64,000 nt of DNA. Source: Sphingomonadales bacterium UBA6157 (lineage in GTDB: Bacteria > Pseudomonadota > Alphaproteobacteria > Sphingomonadales > Sphingomonadaceae). The notes below the pieces were generated by a model. That model saw only the letters and a list, made by a program, of their open reading frames with translations, searched no databases and was not told where the DNA came from. The translations under genes and the position numbers were made by a program. Positions 35,405 through 46,408 of the stretch are shown here, in pieces (within the stretch, counting starts at the first letter, position 1; the number at the start of each line of letters is the position of its first letter). The stretch covers positions 4,370 to 68,369 of the forward strand of contig DIUN01000036.1 in the NCBI GenBank assembly GCA_002423025.1. The letters are read 5' to 3'.

Positions 35405-38400
35405 TTACATCTTGAAGCGGAAGCCCACCCGATAGCTGCGGCCGAGCAGGTCATAAATCGGCGAGGTGCCGAAAGACGTGCCGCTGCTGGGGACCGGTTC
35501 GGGCTTGCGATCGAACAGATTCTCCACGACGCCGAATACCGTGACCGTGCGGCCGGCGATATTGAGATCGTAGTTCTGCGCCAGTTCGAAATACCAGACC
35601 GGATCGACGCGGTTGAGCGCGGCGGGGATGCCGGTGCGGCTGGTTTCGGGCTGGTTGGTGATCTTGCCCGCGCCGATGTAGCGCGTCGTCAGTGTCGTGC
35701 GGCTCCGCCCGACCGAATAGGTCGTGGTCAGGAACCCGCGCCACTTCAGGCTGTCCAGCGTGCCGAGCGTCGGCGGCTGGCTGTCGCCGGGCAGGTTCGT
35801 CTGGTCCTTCAGGCGCTGCGAGACCAGCAGCCGCATGTTGAGCGAGCCCGGCAGCTTCTGGGAGATGTCGCTCAGATCGGCGCGGTAGCTGAGCTCGTAG
35901 TCGATCCCCTCCACGGCAACATTCTGGGCGTTGATGCCGCTGGTGAAGAGTGTTGCGCCAGCAAGGCCGACAGCACCCGGAACCGGAACAATCGACTCGC
36001 AAGCGGCAGGGTTCACCGGCCGGTTGAAGCCATAGCAAAGATCGATGAGCAGCTGTCCGCCGACGCCGAAGATCGCGTCCTTGATGTCGATCTTGTACCA
36101 GTCAACCGACGCGGTCAGGCCTGGCAGCCAGCTCGGCTGATAGACGCCGCCGACAGTCCAGGTGTCGGCGATTTCCGGCGTGAGGTTCGGGTTGCCGCCG
36201 CTCAGCGTGATGTTGGGCACCTGCGGGCTGCCCGGCTGGCTGCGATCGAGGAACGCGTTGACGAACTGGCTGGCGGGCGCAAACAGATCGTTCAGGTTGG
36301 GCGCCCGAATGTCACGCGAGCGGGTGCCGCGCAGGCGCAGGCCGCCGATGCCGTAGGTGGCGCCGAGCTTCCAGGTCGTTACCGCACCGCTGGTCGAATA
36401 ATCGGTGCGGCGGATGGCGCCGTTGGCTTCCAGGCTGCCGACAGCGGTATCATCCAGCAGCGGCACAAGCACTTCGCCGAAGAACTCCTTGACGTTGTAG
36501 CCGCTGCCGCCGGGCTTGGGGTTGCCGACGAACCAGCGCGAAGCCTGCGAGATCTCGTCGGAGGTCGCCGAGAAGGACTCCTTGCGATACTCGAAGCCCG
36601 CCGCGATCGAAACCGGGCCTGCCCATGTGGAGAAGGGGTTGTACTGGGCGTCGATCGACCAGACATCCTGGTTGATATCCAGATCCTGGCGCGTCCGGTA
36701 GCCGCTGTCTTCGCCCGTGGCGTAAGCGATTCCGCCTGCACCCAGGGAGCCTTCGCCGAACACGTTCAACGGCACGCAGCCGTTGGTCGGGTCGGTCAGC
36801 GTCGAGCGGCAGATCGGTGCGCCTGCTGCTACGCCTGCCACGCCACCCACCGCCGGATTGCCGGTCACGTCGATGGCCCGGTTGAAGCGATCGATGATGA
36901 CGTTGTTGTCGCGGGTGTACCAGACCTTGCTGTGGCCGCGCTGGTAATAGGCGCGCCACTTGCCGCTATCGAGGAAGCTGCCCTCAAGCGCCAGCAGGAT
37001 ACGGTCCTGGCGGCGGTTGTAGCCGGCCTCGCCGATGTGCTCGCCCGGCCGGTTGATCAGGTCGTAGAACAGACGGTTCATCTGGAACGAGGTGATGCCG
37101 TTCGCGTCCATGGCCGCCTGCGTCTGCAGCGGGATGAAGGGGTTGTCGCGGGTGATCGTCAGGCCGCCTGCGCCCTGGCGGTTGTAAACGGCCGACCAGT
37201 TGATCGTGTCGTTGCCGGCATAGCTGGCTTCGAGGATGGCGTTGATGTTGTCGGTCAGCTCATAGCTGAGGCGGCCATAGACACTCCAGTGCTTGTCGTC
37301 AGGCAGCAGCGCACCGCGGATCGGCAGCGATTCCACCGTGCCGCCGGCCTGTACCTGGCCCTGCTGGATCGGGCCGAAAATGAAGCTGCCGATCGTGCCG
37401 CCGGGCCCAAAGGCCGTGCCGCGCAGTGGCCCGTTGGTGATCACGCCGCCGGGGGTGCTGTTATAGCCCGCATCGGTGCGCACGATCTGGCCGGCCTGTC
37501 CGTTGGTCGAAGTCCAGGTCGGGTTGTTGAGCAGGCGAAGCCCCGGCTGGAACCAGTCCCGCTGGTTGTTGAAGAAGTCGATCCGGTCGCCCTTGTAATA
37601 GTTGCCGCTGAGCAGCACGTGGCCGCGGCCGCCTGCAAAGGACGAGCCATAGGCGAGGTCACCATTGATGGTGCGGCCATCACCCTCGTCGGTCTGGCCG
37701 AAGGTGAAGCTGCCCTTGAGGCCAGTGAACTTGGTATCGAGGATGAAGTTCACCACGCCGGCCACGGCATCCGAGCCATAAGCCGCCGATGCACCGCCGG
37801 TGACGACATCAACACGCTGCACCAGGTTCTGCGGCAGCAGGTTGATATCGACCGCCGGCAGCAGCCCCGAGCCGACGACGCGGCGGCCATCGAGCAGAAC
37901 GAGCGTGCGGTTGATGCCGAGGCCGCGGGCGCTGATCTGGTTGGCGCCGCCATTGGCGTTGGCGAACAGCGTGGTGTTGCGCGGCGACTGGCCCTGGCCG
38001 ATCGAGGGCAGCTGGTTGATGTAGTCGGCGATGTTGGTCGGGCTGCGCTCCAGGATGTCCTGCACCGAAAGCACGGTGGTCGGCACCGGTGCCTCGGCGC
38101 CGTCGCGAATGATGCGCGATCCCGTGACGATCAGTTCCTGCGGTGCCTCTTCTGCTGCCGCCTGTGCTTCGGCAGGCACGCCGGAATCGGCGACAGGTGC
38201 GCGGGCCTGGGCTGGCGCCGGGGCTGCATTCTGCTCCATTGCGGCCTGATAGCTGACCGGGCGGACCGCAACGGGTGCCGCAGCGATCGGGCGCAGGGTG
38301 ATGATCGTGTCACCCTCGGCGCGCAGGCCGGTGCCCTGCAGCAGCGCTGCGAGCGCGGCGTTGGGTGCGAGGTCACCACGCACGCCGCGCGTGCGCTTGC

Positions 38401-38599
38401 CAGCAACCAGCTGGCTTGAGAAGATGATCTCCTGGTTGGCCTGCCGCGCGAAGGTATTGAGCGCCGACGCCAGTTCATCGCCCGAGATGTCAAACTTGCG
38501 GACCTGCTGCTCCGCTGCCGCCGGCGTCGCCGCCAACGCGATTGCCAAAACCGCCAACGAGCTCAAACCGAGCCCAGAATATCGTCCCCCGAAGCGCAT
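35405..38599 (-). CDS. TonB-dependent receptor with STN signalling domain
   Basis: This 1064-residue outer-membrane receptor has a signal peptide (LAVLAIALAATPAAA) and then a secretin/TonB short N-terminal (STN) domain of ~80 residues (QQVRKFDISGDELASALNTF region) typical of FecA-like transducers. A long Ala/Pro linker, a TonB box (ELIVTGSRI), the plug (NIADYINQLPSIGQGQSPRN region) and the barrel ending in YRVGFRFKM follow. I choose the ATG at 38599, with AAGGGG eight bases upstream; the longer frame starts before the likely promoter. STN domains signal to FecR-type anti-sigma factors, and one is encoded convergently 2.5 kb away. The bipartite motif at 38646-38667 is shared with the sigma gene. 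Ligand unknown. Confidence 0.94.
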   Translation of the reverse strand: MRFGGRYSGLGLSSLAVLAIALAATPAAAEQQVRKFDISGDELASALNTFARQANQEIIFSSQLVAGKRTRGVRGDLAPNAALAALLQGTGLRAEGDTIITLRPIAAAPVAVRPVSYQAAMEQNAAPAPAQARAPVADSGVPAEAQAAAEEAPQELIVTGSRIIRDGAEAPVPTTVLSVQDILERSPTNIADYINQLPSIGQGQSPRNTTLFANANGGANQISARGLGINRTLVLLDGRRVVGSGLLPAVDINLLPQNLVQRVDVVTGGASAAYGSDAVAGVVNFILDTKFTGLKGSFTFGQTDEGDGRTINGDLAYGSSFAGGRGHVLLSGNYYKGDRIDFFNNQRDWFQPGLRLLNNPTWTSTNGQAGQIVRTDAGYNSTPGGVITNGPLRGTAFGPGGTIGSFIFGPIQQGQVQAGGTVESLPIRGALLPDDKHWSVYGRLSYELTDNINAILEASYAGNDTINWSAVYNRQGAGGLTITRDNPFIPLQTQAAMDANGITSFQMNRLFYDLINRPGEHIGEAGYNRRQDRILLALEGSFLDSGKWRAYYQRGHSKVWYTRDNNVIIDRFNRAIDVTGNPAVGGVAGVAAGAPICRSTLTDPTNGCVPLNVFGEGSLGAGGIAYATGEDSGYRTRQDLDINQDVWSIDAQYNPFSTWAGPVSIAAGFEYRKESFSATSDEISQASRWFVGNPKPGGSGYNVKEFFGEVLVPLLDDTAVGSLEANGAIRRTDYSTSGAVTTWKLGATYGIGGLRLRGTRSRDIRAPNLNDLFAPASQFVNAFLDRSQPGSPQVPNITLSGGNPNLTPEIADTWTVGGVYQPSWLPGLTASVDWYKIDIKDAIFGVGGQLLIDLCYGFNRPVNPAACESIVPVPGAVGLAGATLFTSGINAQNVAVEGIDYELSYRADLSDISQKLPGSLNMRLLVSQRLKDQTNLPGDSQPPTLGTLDSLKWRGFLTTTYSVGRSRTTLTTRYIGAGKITNQPETSRTGIPAALNRVDPVWYFELAQNYDLNIAGRTVTVFGVVENLFDRKPEPVPSSGTSFGTSPIYDLLGRSYRVGFRFKM

Positions 38600-38645
38600 T
38601 AAAGTGACCCCTTCTGCCGGCACCATGCCGAACTGCCCCCGTACA

Positions 38646-38667
38646 GACGCGGTAGAAAGACGATCCC
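38646..38667 (-). promoter_or_regulatory. Candidate ECF-type promoter of the STN TonB receptor
   Basis: On the minus strand GGGATCGT-N8-CGCGTC is identical in both blocks and gap to the element before the ECF sigma gene (32257-32278). It ends 46 bases upstream of the chosen ATG, leaving a short leader with the ribosome site. Confidence 0.5.
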
Positions 38668-39061
38668 GCCAAAAAAGTGTCACATATCGCTATGGGGCTA
38701 ACGAAGTGACTAGCGTTGAGCGACCAGACACCTGCCTTTCACCCTGTTCGCTGGCTGCCTCATGGCGGGGCGTTTCGGGGTGGAATGCGGGCGTGGCGCG
38801 GGCTCCGGCAGGCGGGGCGTGGGCACTGCCAGGGAGGTCGCAGGGCGCTGGTCGGGCGCTGCGGCGGATGTTCCGGGCAGGGTCGCGTGCAGCTTTTTCG
38901 AATCGGGCCGAACCTGGAAGGTTACAAAGGTTACACGCTCACGCTCTTGGGATGATTTTCGGCAAGGGCCGAAACGAATTCACGAATTGAGGATGTCAAA
39001 GAGCAAGCGGCTCACCATGATAACCAAATTGGTTCATTGGGTCAATCGACCGTTGCCGCGC
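38668..39061. other. Intergenic region between TonB receptor and TetR gene
   Basis: About 390 bases without a convincing gene. It holds a tandem direct repeat AAGGTTAC (38918-38925 and 38927-38934), a 7-bp hairpin TTTCGGC-AAGG-GCCGAAA (38957-38974) and a dyad AACCAA-A-TTGGTT (39022-39034). These could be regulator sites for the receptor or the 3' region of the TetR gene; none can be assigned. Confidence 0.55.
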
Positions 39062-39676
39062 TCAGGCGCTGGGCGGCAGCCATGCCGCCAGCCAGCGCTC
39101 GGCCATGGCGCCAGCTTCGGCGGCCGTGAACACCTGGGCGTCGAGCGACAGTTCCAGCCACAGGCCATCGACCAGCGCGGTGACGGCGATGGCGGCGAGG
39201 CGGATGTCCGCGGCTGCCACCCCGGCATCGGCAAGCAGTTGCTCAAGCTCGACACGGTAAGCGGCGTAGATCTCGCCATGCAGCCGGGCGATCTCCGGGT
39301 CAGTCTTGACGAGGCTCCAGAACGCCAGCCATGTGGCCAGCAGCTCCGGCGCGGCGATCGGCGGGCGGAAGCTGGCGGTGACATAGGCATGGAGCCGGGC
39401 GCGGGGGCTGGCGCCGGCCTCGGCCACCGCGGCGGCCAGAGCGGCGCTGACCTGCTCGCCGACATGGCCATAGGTGGCGGCAACGAGCGCATCGATCCCG
39501 GCGAAATAGTGCCGTAGCAGCCCCGGCGAAACGCCGGCATCGGCGCAGATGCTGCGCACGGACAGCCCGGCGACGCCGCGCACGGCAAGTCCGGCGGCGC
39601 AGGCCTCGATCAGCGATTGCCGCCGCGCATCGGGGGCGCGGACGAAGGACGCGCGGGCAGGGCTGGCGGCGGTCAT
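39062..39676 (-). CDS. TetR-family transcriptional regulator (BetI-like)
   Basis: This 204-residue repressor has an N-terminal helix-turn-helix at about residues 30-60 (VAGLSVRSICADAGVSPGLLRHYF) and an all-helical ligand domain (LATWLAFWSLVKTDPEIARLH), similar in style to BetI-type regulators. I use the ATG at 39676 (MTAASPARASF) because the ~50 residues upstream in the open frame are Cys/Arg-rich and not TetR-like. It is divergent from the Rieske oxygenase gene, and a perfect 18-bp palindrome lies between the two starts, so it probably represses both. Confidence 0.88.
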   Translation of the reverse strand: MTAASPARASFVRAPDARRQSLIEACAAGLAVRGVAGLSVRSICADAGVSPGLLRHYFAGIDALVAATYGHVGEQVSAALAAAVAEAGASPRARLHAYVTASFRPPIAAPELLATWLAFWSLVKTDPEIARLHGEIYAAYRVELEQLLADAGVAAADIRLAAIAVTALVDGLWLELSLDAQVFTAAEAGAMAERWLAAWLPPSA

Positions 39677-39716
39677 AGCGTTAAGGATAGCAGCGTTGCA
39701 GCCGCGATGCGACCAC

Positions 39717-39734
39717 GTTATACGATCGTATAAC
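39717..39734. promoter_or_regulatory. Palindromic operator between TetR and Rieske oxygenase genes
   Basis: GTTATACGATCGTATAAC is a perfect 18-bp palindrome, 40 bases from the TetR start and 14 bases before the oxygenase GTG. It is AT-rich within a GC-rich genome, as expected for a TetR operator overlapping promoters. Confidence 0.7.
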
Positions 39735-39748
39735 AAGGGTGGGCGATA

Positions 39749-40939
39749 GTGAACGCGGCACAAATCCTGGCAGCAGCGCAGGCAGATCCGGATGCCGGCT
39801 GGTCGCTGCCGGCCTGGCTTTATCACGATCCGGAGTGGTTCGCTGTCGAGCGTGCCCTCATCATGCGGCCCTCATGGCAGATTGTCTGCCACGAGAGCGA
39901 GTTGCCGCAGCCGGGGGATTGGCACACGCTGGACTTCATCGGCGAGAGCATCATCGTGGTTCGCGGCGAGGATGGTGCCTGCCGGGCCTTCACCAATGTC
40001 TGTCGGCATCGTGGCTCGCGGCTGGTGGATGGCGACCGCGGCTGCGCGAAAAAGCTGGTCTGCCCCTATCATGCCTGGGTCTATGAGCTGGATGGCCGGC
40101 TGACGGGGGTGCCGTTGAAGTCGAGCTATCCGGATTTCGCGCTCGCCGAGCACGGGCTGGCGAAGGTCGATCTGGAGATCTGGCGCGGCTTCATTTTCGT
40201 GCGGCTCGCCCCCGGCCTGCCGCCGGTGGCCGAAATGCTGGCGCCGTTCGATGCTGCGGTGGCGCCCTATCGCTTCGAGGCGATGCAGCCGCTCGGCCCG
40301 GTGCGGGAGCGGCCGCGCAGCGTCAACTGGAAGAACCTCTGCGACAACTACAGCGACAATCTGCACATCATGCCGGCGCATCCGGGGTTGAAGCGGCTGT
40401 TCGGCGCCAATTACACCACCGAGGCGGTCGGCTGGGCTGACCGGCTGGGCGGGCCACTGCTCGAAGTGGCGAGCGCCGGCAGCTGGTCCGAGCGCGCCTA
40501 TGCCCGGCTGCTGCCGGAGGTGGCGCACCTGCCCGCCGAGCGCCAGCAGCATTGGTGGTACATCAAGATGTGGCCGAACATCGCCTTTGATATCTATCCG
40601 GACCAGATCGATTTCATGCAGTTCATCCCCTCCGGCCCCGGCACGACGCGGCTGCGCGAGACAAGCTATGCGCTGCCGGATGGCCGGAGGGCGATGCGCG
40701 CGGCGCGCTACCTCAACGGCCGCATCAACCGCCTCGTCAACGCCGAGGATACGGTGCTTGTCGGCCGGGTTCAGGATGGCATGGCGTCCGCCAGCTTCAG
40801 CGTAGGGCCGCTCAGCGACACCGAGGTTTGCCTGCGCAGTTTTGCCGCCAAGGTCCGCGCCCTTGTTCCCGAAGCCAGGCTTCACACCCCCCCGGCGCCC
40901 GGCTGGAGCCGCCGCCATTTGCAGACGGTGCCCGCATGA
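39749..40939 (+). CDS. Rieske-type oxygenase alpha subunit
   Basis: This 396-residue enzyme is an aromatic-ring-hydroxylating-type (or demethylating/quaternary amine) oxygenase. The Rieske 2Fe-2S ligands are C85, H87, C105 and H108 (CRHRGSRLVDGDRGC, then CPYH). The mononuclear iron site is suggested by DNYSDNLHIMPAHPG, with two His at a typical spacing. It starts with GTG after AAGGGTGGG. No reductase or ferredoxin gene lies next to it, so electrons must come from elsewhere. Its stop overlaps the start of a CrtI-like flavoprotein, so the two are coupled. Substrate unknown. Confidence 0.9.
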   Translation: MNAAQILAAAQADPDAGWSLPAWLYHDPEWFAVERALIMRPSWQIVCHESELPQPGDWHTLDFIGESIIVVRGEDGACRAFTNVCRHRGSRLVDGDRGCAKKLVCPYHAWVYELDGRLTGVPLKSSYPDFALAEHGLAKVDLEIWRGFIFVRLAPGLPPVAEMLAPFDAAVAPYRFEAMQPLGPVRERPRSVNWKNLCDNYSDNLHIMPAHPGLKRLFGANYTTEAVGWADRLGGPLLEVASAGSWSERAYARLLPEVAHLPAERQQHWWYIKMWPNIAFDIYPDQIDFMQFIPSGPGTTRLRETSYALPDGRRAMRAARYLNGRINRLVNAEDTVLVGRVQDGMASASFSVGPLSDTEVCLRSFAAKVRALVPEARLHTPPAPGWSRRHLQTVPA

Positions 40940-42549
40940 CCAGCAAATATGATGCCATCATCATCGGCGGTGGCCACAATGGCCTTGTCTGCGCCTTTTA
41001 CCTGGCGCGGGCCGGGCTGAAGGTGCGCGTGCTGGAGAGCCGCGACGTGATCGGCGGCGCCTGCGTGACCGAGGAGTTCGCGCCCGGCTTCCGCAACTCC
41101 ACTGCCAGCTACACCGTCAGCCTGCTGCGGCCCAAGGTGATCGCGGACATGCGGCTGCACGACCATGGCTATCGCATCATCGAGCGGACGATCTCCAACT
41201 TCTTTCCGCTGGAGAATGATTACCTCAAGCTCGGCGGCGGCACCGCCCGCACCCAGGCCGAGTTCGCGCGCTTCTCGACCAAGGATGCCGAGACCTTCCC
41301 GGCCTATGAAGCGGCGCTGGAAGGCGTGGCGGAAGTGCTGCGGGACATCGCGCTGAAGACGCCGCCCAACGCCGGCGGCGGCGTGCGGGCGCTGCTGGCA
41401 GCCGCGGCGCAGGGCCGGCCGTTGATGGGCATGGACCTGGAGGCCCAGCGAGACGTGCTCGACCTGTTCGTCAAGTCGGCGCGGGATTTCCTCGATGGCT
41501 GGTATGAGAGTGACACGGTCAAGGCGGCGTTTGGCTTTGATGCCGTGGTTGGCAACTATGCCAGTCCGGATACGCCCGGCTCGGCCTATGTGCTGCTCCA
41601 CCATGTCTTTGGCGAGGTGAACGGCAAGAAGGGCATGTGGGGCCACAGCGTCGGCGGCATGGGCGGCATTACCCAGGCGATGGCCAAGGCCTGTGTTCTC
41701 GCCAGTGTCGAGATCAGCCTGGAATCGCCGGTGGCCAAGGTGCTGGTGAGCGGCGGCAAGGCCGTTGGCGTCAAGCTGGCCAGCGGCGAGGAGATTGCCG
41801 CCGATATCGTTGCGGCCAATGTCGGCCCCGCCGTGCTCTACCGCGGCATGGTGGACAACAGCGACCTGCCGGCGGATTTCGTGCGCCGCATGGCGACCTT
41901 CCGCACCGGCTCGGGCACCTTCCGCATGAATGTCGCGCTCTCGGAGCTGCCGGACTTCAGCGTGCTGCCCGGCAAGGACAAGGCCGAGCACCACACGGCC
42001 GGCATCATCATCGCGCCGACGCTGGATTACATGGACCGCGCTTTCACCGAAGCGAAGGTCAGCGGCTGGTCCAGGCAGCCGATCGTCGAGATGAAGCTGC
42101 CGACAACGGTGGACGACAGCCTGGCGCCGCCGGGCATGCACATCGCCAGTCTGTTCTGCCAGCAGTTTGCCCCCGAGTTGCCGGACGGCAAGAGCTGGGA
42201 CGATGTGCGCGACGAGGTGGCGGACCACATCATCGATTGCGTCACGCAGCACGCGCCCAACTTCAAGGCTTCGGTGGTGGCGCGGCAGATCCACTCGCCG
42301 CTCGATCTGGAGCGCAAGTTCGGCCTCATCGGCGGGGACATCTTCCATGGCCGGATGAGCCTGGACCAGCTGTGGGCGGCGCGGCCGATTCTGGGCCATG
42401 GCGATTATCGCAGCCCGGTTGCCGGGCTCTATATGTGCGGCTCCGGCACCCATCCGGGCGGCGGCGTCACCGGCGCGCCGGGGCACAATGCGGCGCATGA
42501 AATCCTGAAGGACCGGTCGTTTTTCGGGCGGATGTTGCGGCGGGCTTAG
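40936..42549 (+). CDS. CrtI/phytoene-dehydrogenase-like FAD oxidoreductase
   Basis: This 537-residue flavoprotein has the N-terminal FAD motif DAIIIGGGHNGLVCAFYLA and the family segment GGACVTEEFAPGFRNS, plus the C-terminal MCGSGTHPGGGVTGAPGHNAA motif of COG1233 proteins. These enzymes desaturate or isomerise hydrophobic substrates, but this subgroup (HNG motif, partner of oxygenases) is not the carotenoid enzyme as such. The ATG overlaps the oxygenase stop by four bases, so both probably act on one substrate. It ends convergently with the APC permease. Confidence 0.87.
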   Translation: MTSKYDAIIIGGGHNGLVCAFYLARAGLKVRVLESRDVIGGACVTEEFAPGFRNSTASYTVSLLRPKVIADMRLHDHGYRIIERTISNFFPLENDYLKLGGGTARTQAEFARFSTKDAETFPAYEAALEGVAEVLRDIALKTPPNAGGGVRALLAAAAQGRPLMGMDLEAQRDVLDLFVKSARDFLDGWYESDTVKAAFGFDAVVGNYASPDTPGSAYVLLHHVFGEVNGKKGMWGHSVGGMGGITQAMAKACVLASVEISLESPVAKVLVSGGKAVGVKLASGEEIAADIVAANVGPAVLYRGMVDNSDLPADFVRRMATFRTGSGTFRMNVALSELPDFSVLPGKDKAEHHTAGIIIAPTLDYMDRAFTEAKVSGWSRQPIVEMKLPTTVDDSLAPPGMHIASLFCQQFAPELPDGKSWDDVRDEVADHIIDCVTQHAPNFKASVVARQIHSPLDLERKFGLIGGDIFHGRMSLDQLWAARPILGHGDYRSPVAGLYMCGSGTHPGGGVTGAPGHNAAHEILKDRSFFGRMLRRA

Positions 42550-43871
42550 GTTTTCTTTCGCACGGCCCACAGGATAGGCACGCCCGCAGCCAGCAGCACC
42601 GCGCCCCAGCCAACGGCCTCACGCCCGGCGGCGAGAATGGCGAAGGCGGAATAGGCCGCGCCGAGCCCGGCCACCGGCACCAGCCAGGCTGGGCCGGGCA
42701 GGCGGCCAGCGTAGCGCAGCTTCAGCGCGGCCAGCGCGACGGCCAGATAGGCGACGAGCATCGCGGCGGTGGAAATCAGGATGGTGAAGACGAACAGCGC
42801 GTTCATCGATTTGGAGAAGTTGGCCAGCACCAGCACGGTCATCAGGCCGGAGGAGACGATGAGCGCGTTGGTGGGAGTGCCATTGGCGGCGAGCCTGGCG
42901 AACCAGCGCGGGAAGACCCCGCCTTCGGCCATGGCCCGGGGCATCTCCGCCTGTACCAGGATCCAGCCATTGAGCGCGCCGAGTGCGGCGATGGCGGCGA
43001 ACAGGGCGATAGCCGAGGCGGCGACCGGGCCAACAAAGGGCCGGGCGAAATCCGCGAACGGCGAGTTGGAGGCGGCAAGCGACCCGGCAGGCACCAGCAG
43101 CAGCATGGCGGCGCAGACGACGATATAGACCAGCCCGGTGGCGGCGGTGCCGACCATGGTGGCGCGCGGGATGGTGCGCTCCGGGTCACGCACCTTGTCT
43201 GCCGGCAGTGTCGCGGCTTCAAAGCCGAGCATGGCCCACATGGTGAGCGTGACAGTGGCGGTGACGGCGGACAGGTTCAGCCCCGTGGGCGGCGTGACGA
43301 CAGCGGCCGAGCCGCCCTTGCACAGCACCACGGCGGCGATGAGGATGACAGCGATGAGCGGCAGCAGCTTGAGCACAGTCGTCACCAGTGCCACCAGCCC
43401 GCCGGCCCGGACGCCGCGCATGTTGATGAAGGTGAGCAGCCAGACCGTGGCCAGCGCCAGCCCGGCACCGAGCCCGGCCTGCTCGGCGATGGCAGGCACC
43501 AGCGTGCTGAGATTGCTGACAAAGGCCACCGCCAGCGCCGCATTGCCAACCCATAGCCCGACCCAGTAGCTCCAGGCGACGATGAACGCCGCCTCGCTGC
43601 CAAAGGCCTCCTCGACATAGGCATAGGGCCCGCCGGCGCGCGGAAAGGCCCGGGCCAGCGCCGAAAAGGCCGCGGCGAGGCAGAGCGTGCCGGCGATGGT
43701 GATGACCCAGCCGCCCAGCGCGCTCCAGCCATAGGGCGCCAGGCTGGCGGGCAGCAGGAACACGCCCGAGCCGATCATGTTGCCCACCACCAGCGCCAGG
43801 CAGGTGGCGAGGCCCAGGCTGCGGCGCGGCGCGGCGGCAGGCGGCGATGTGGCCGGAACCTTGGCCGTCAT
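42546..43871 (-). CDS. APC-family amino-acid/polyamine permease
   Basis: This 441-residue permease has about twelve membrane helices and the APC opening VVGNMIGSGVFLLPASLAPYG (key GNMIGSGVFLLP) that binds the substrate carboxyl and amino groups. FPRAGGPYAYVEEAFG follows, and GFEAATLPADKVRDPERTIPRA lies mid-protein. It resembles arginine/agmatine or related antiporters in length and motif style, but the substrate is unresolved. It lies 108 bases after the NuoM/N-like gene on the same strand and converges with the flavoprotein gene. Confidence 0.9.
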   Translation of the reverse strand: MTAKVPATSPPAAAPRRSLGLATCLALVVGNMIGSGVFLLPASLAPYGWSALGGWVITIAGTLCLAAAFSALARAFPRAGGPYAYVEEAFGSEAAFIVAWSYWVGLWVGNAALAVAFVSNLSTLVPAIAEQAGLGAGLALATVWLLTFINMRGVRAGGLVALVTTVLKLLPLIAVILIAAVVLCKGGSAAVVTPPTGLNLSAVTATVTLTMWAMLGFEAATLPADKVRDPERTIPRATMVGTAATGLVYIVVCAAMLLLVPAGSLAASNSPFADFARPFVGPVAASAIALFAAIAALGALNGWILVQAEMPRAMAEGGVFPRWFARLAANGTPTNALIVSSGLMTVLVLANFSKSMNALFVFTILISTAAMLVAYLAVALAALKLRYAGRLPGPAWLVPVAGLGAAYSAFAILAAGREAVGWGAVLLAAGVPILWAVRKKT

Positions 43872-43979
43872 CCGCGCCGCCCGGCCGTGACGTGCGCCTC
43901 GGCAGGGCGTGTTCTGGCTGATTGGCTGGTCATCTGCACAGAGAGGCTGTGGCGCCGCGCCTTGTCAACGCCTGTCACG

Positions 43980-45076
43980 TCACTCCAGCAGCGCGCCCGA
44001 GGGTTCCAGCAGCAGCCCCGGCGCAAAGCCGAGCAGGATGAGCAGCAGCAGCAGCGTCGCCGCCACGATCCGCTCGCGCGGGTAAAGGTCTGGAGCGCGT
44101 GATGGCGTGGTGCGGCCGAGGAACACGCGGGAGAAGGCAATGAGCGTGGTCACGGCCAGCAGCGCTGCGGCCAGGATGAGCGCTATGGCGCTGGCGGGGC
44201 TGTTCATCCACAGGGCGTGCAGCAGCAGATCATCGGCGATGAAGCCGGCGGTGCCCGGCAAGCCGACTCCGGCGCCGCCGAACAACGCAAAGGCCAGCGC
44301 CAGCTTTGGGAAAGTGCCGACTCGCCCGCCTGGCCCGCTGAAGGGCGTGGGGCCGACCCGCTCTTCCAGCGAAGTGACCATCATGCCCAGCCCGACCAGT
44401 GCGAGCCCCATGGTGGCCGTCACCATCAGCGCCGCGCCATAATCGCCGATGGCGGCCGCACCGATGGCGGCGATGAGCACTCCGGCGTGCATGGTCGTGG
44501 TGCCGCGATAAAAGCCGCGCAGGTCCTTTTGCGCCAGCGTGATCAGGGCAGCGATGAGGGCGGCGGCGGCACCGTAGCGCTCCAGCATCGGGCCGGCGGC
44601 TGCCATGGCGTGGTTGTCGGCAAAGCGCAGGTGGACGAACACCAGCGCAATGCCGGAGGCGAGCTGCTGGGTCTGCACGACCGGAATCCTGTCACACAGG
44701 CTGGCGACGCCGCTGTGGAAGGGCATCACCCCGGCGCGCATGGCGATGGTGAGGCAGGAGAGCGCGAAGGCCAGTGTGAGTTCTCCGGCCGCCAGTGCAG
44801 CGGCCACGGCCAGCGCCAGGCCGGCGGAGATGGCCAGCATCGCGGCGCCGGTGCGGCTGGCCGGCCAGGCGGCGCGGGCATGGACAAGGGCGCCCACCGC
44901 CACGGCGGAATAGGCAATGGCCGGCGTGGGGGCCAGCAGCGCCACGAGCAGCGCGGCGATCAGGCTGGGCAGGTGCCAGCGGTGGCGCAGCGGCTCGGCA
45001 AAGGCCGGCGCCACCAACAGGAGCAGGCTGAGGCCGATGACGGGCCAAGGGGCATCCGCCAGCACGGCGAGATCGG

Positions 45077-45080
<4 letters not shown>
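43980..45080 (-). CDS. NuoM/N-like proton-translocating membrane subunit
   Basis: This 366-residue hydrophobic protein has about eleven helices and belongs to the proton-conducting membrane transporter family of complex I/Mrp antiporter subunits. The conserved core is visible: a helix with MRAGVMPFHSGVASLCD, the TLAQKDLRGFYRGTTTMHAG segment with a Lys in helix context, and GLPGTAGFIADDLLLHAL. It is shorter than NuoM or NuoN (usually ~480), so terminal helices are lost. Its ATG overlaps the DabB stop. DAB systems normally need one such subunit, DabB; this second one is an addition. Confidence 0.8.
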
Positions 45081-46404
<1,324 letters not shown>

Positions 46405-46408
<4 letters not shown>

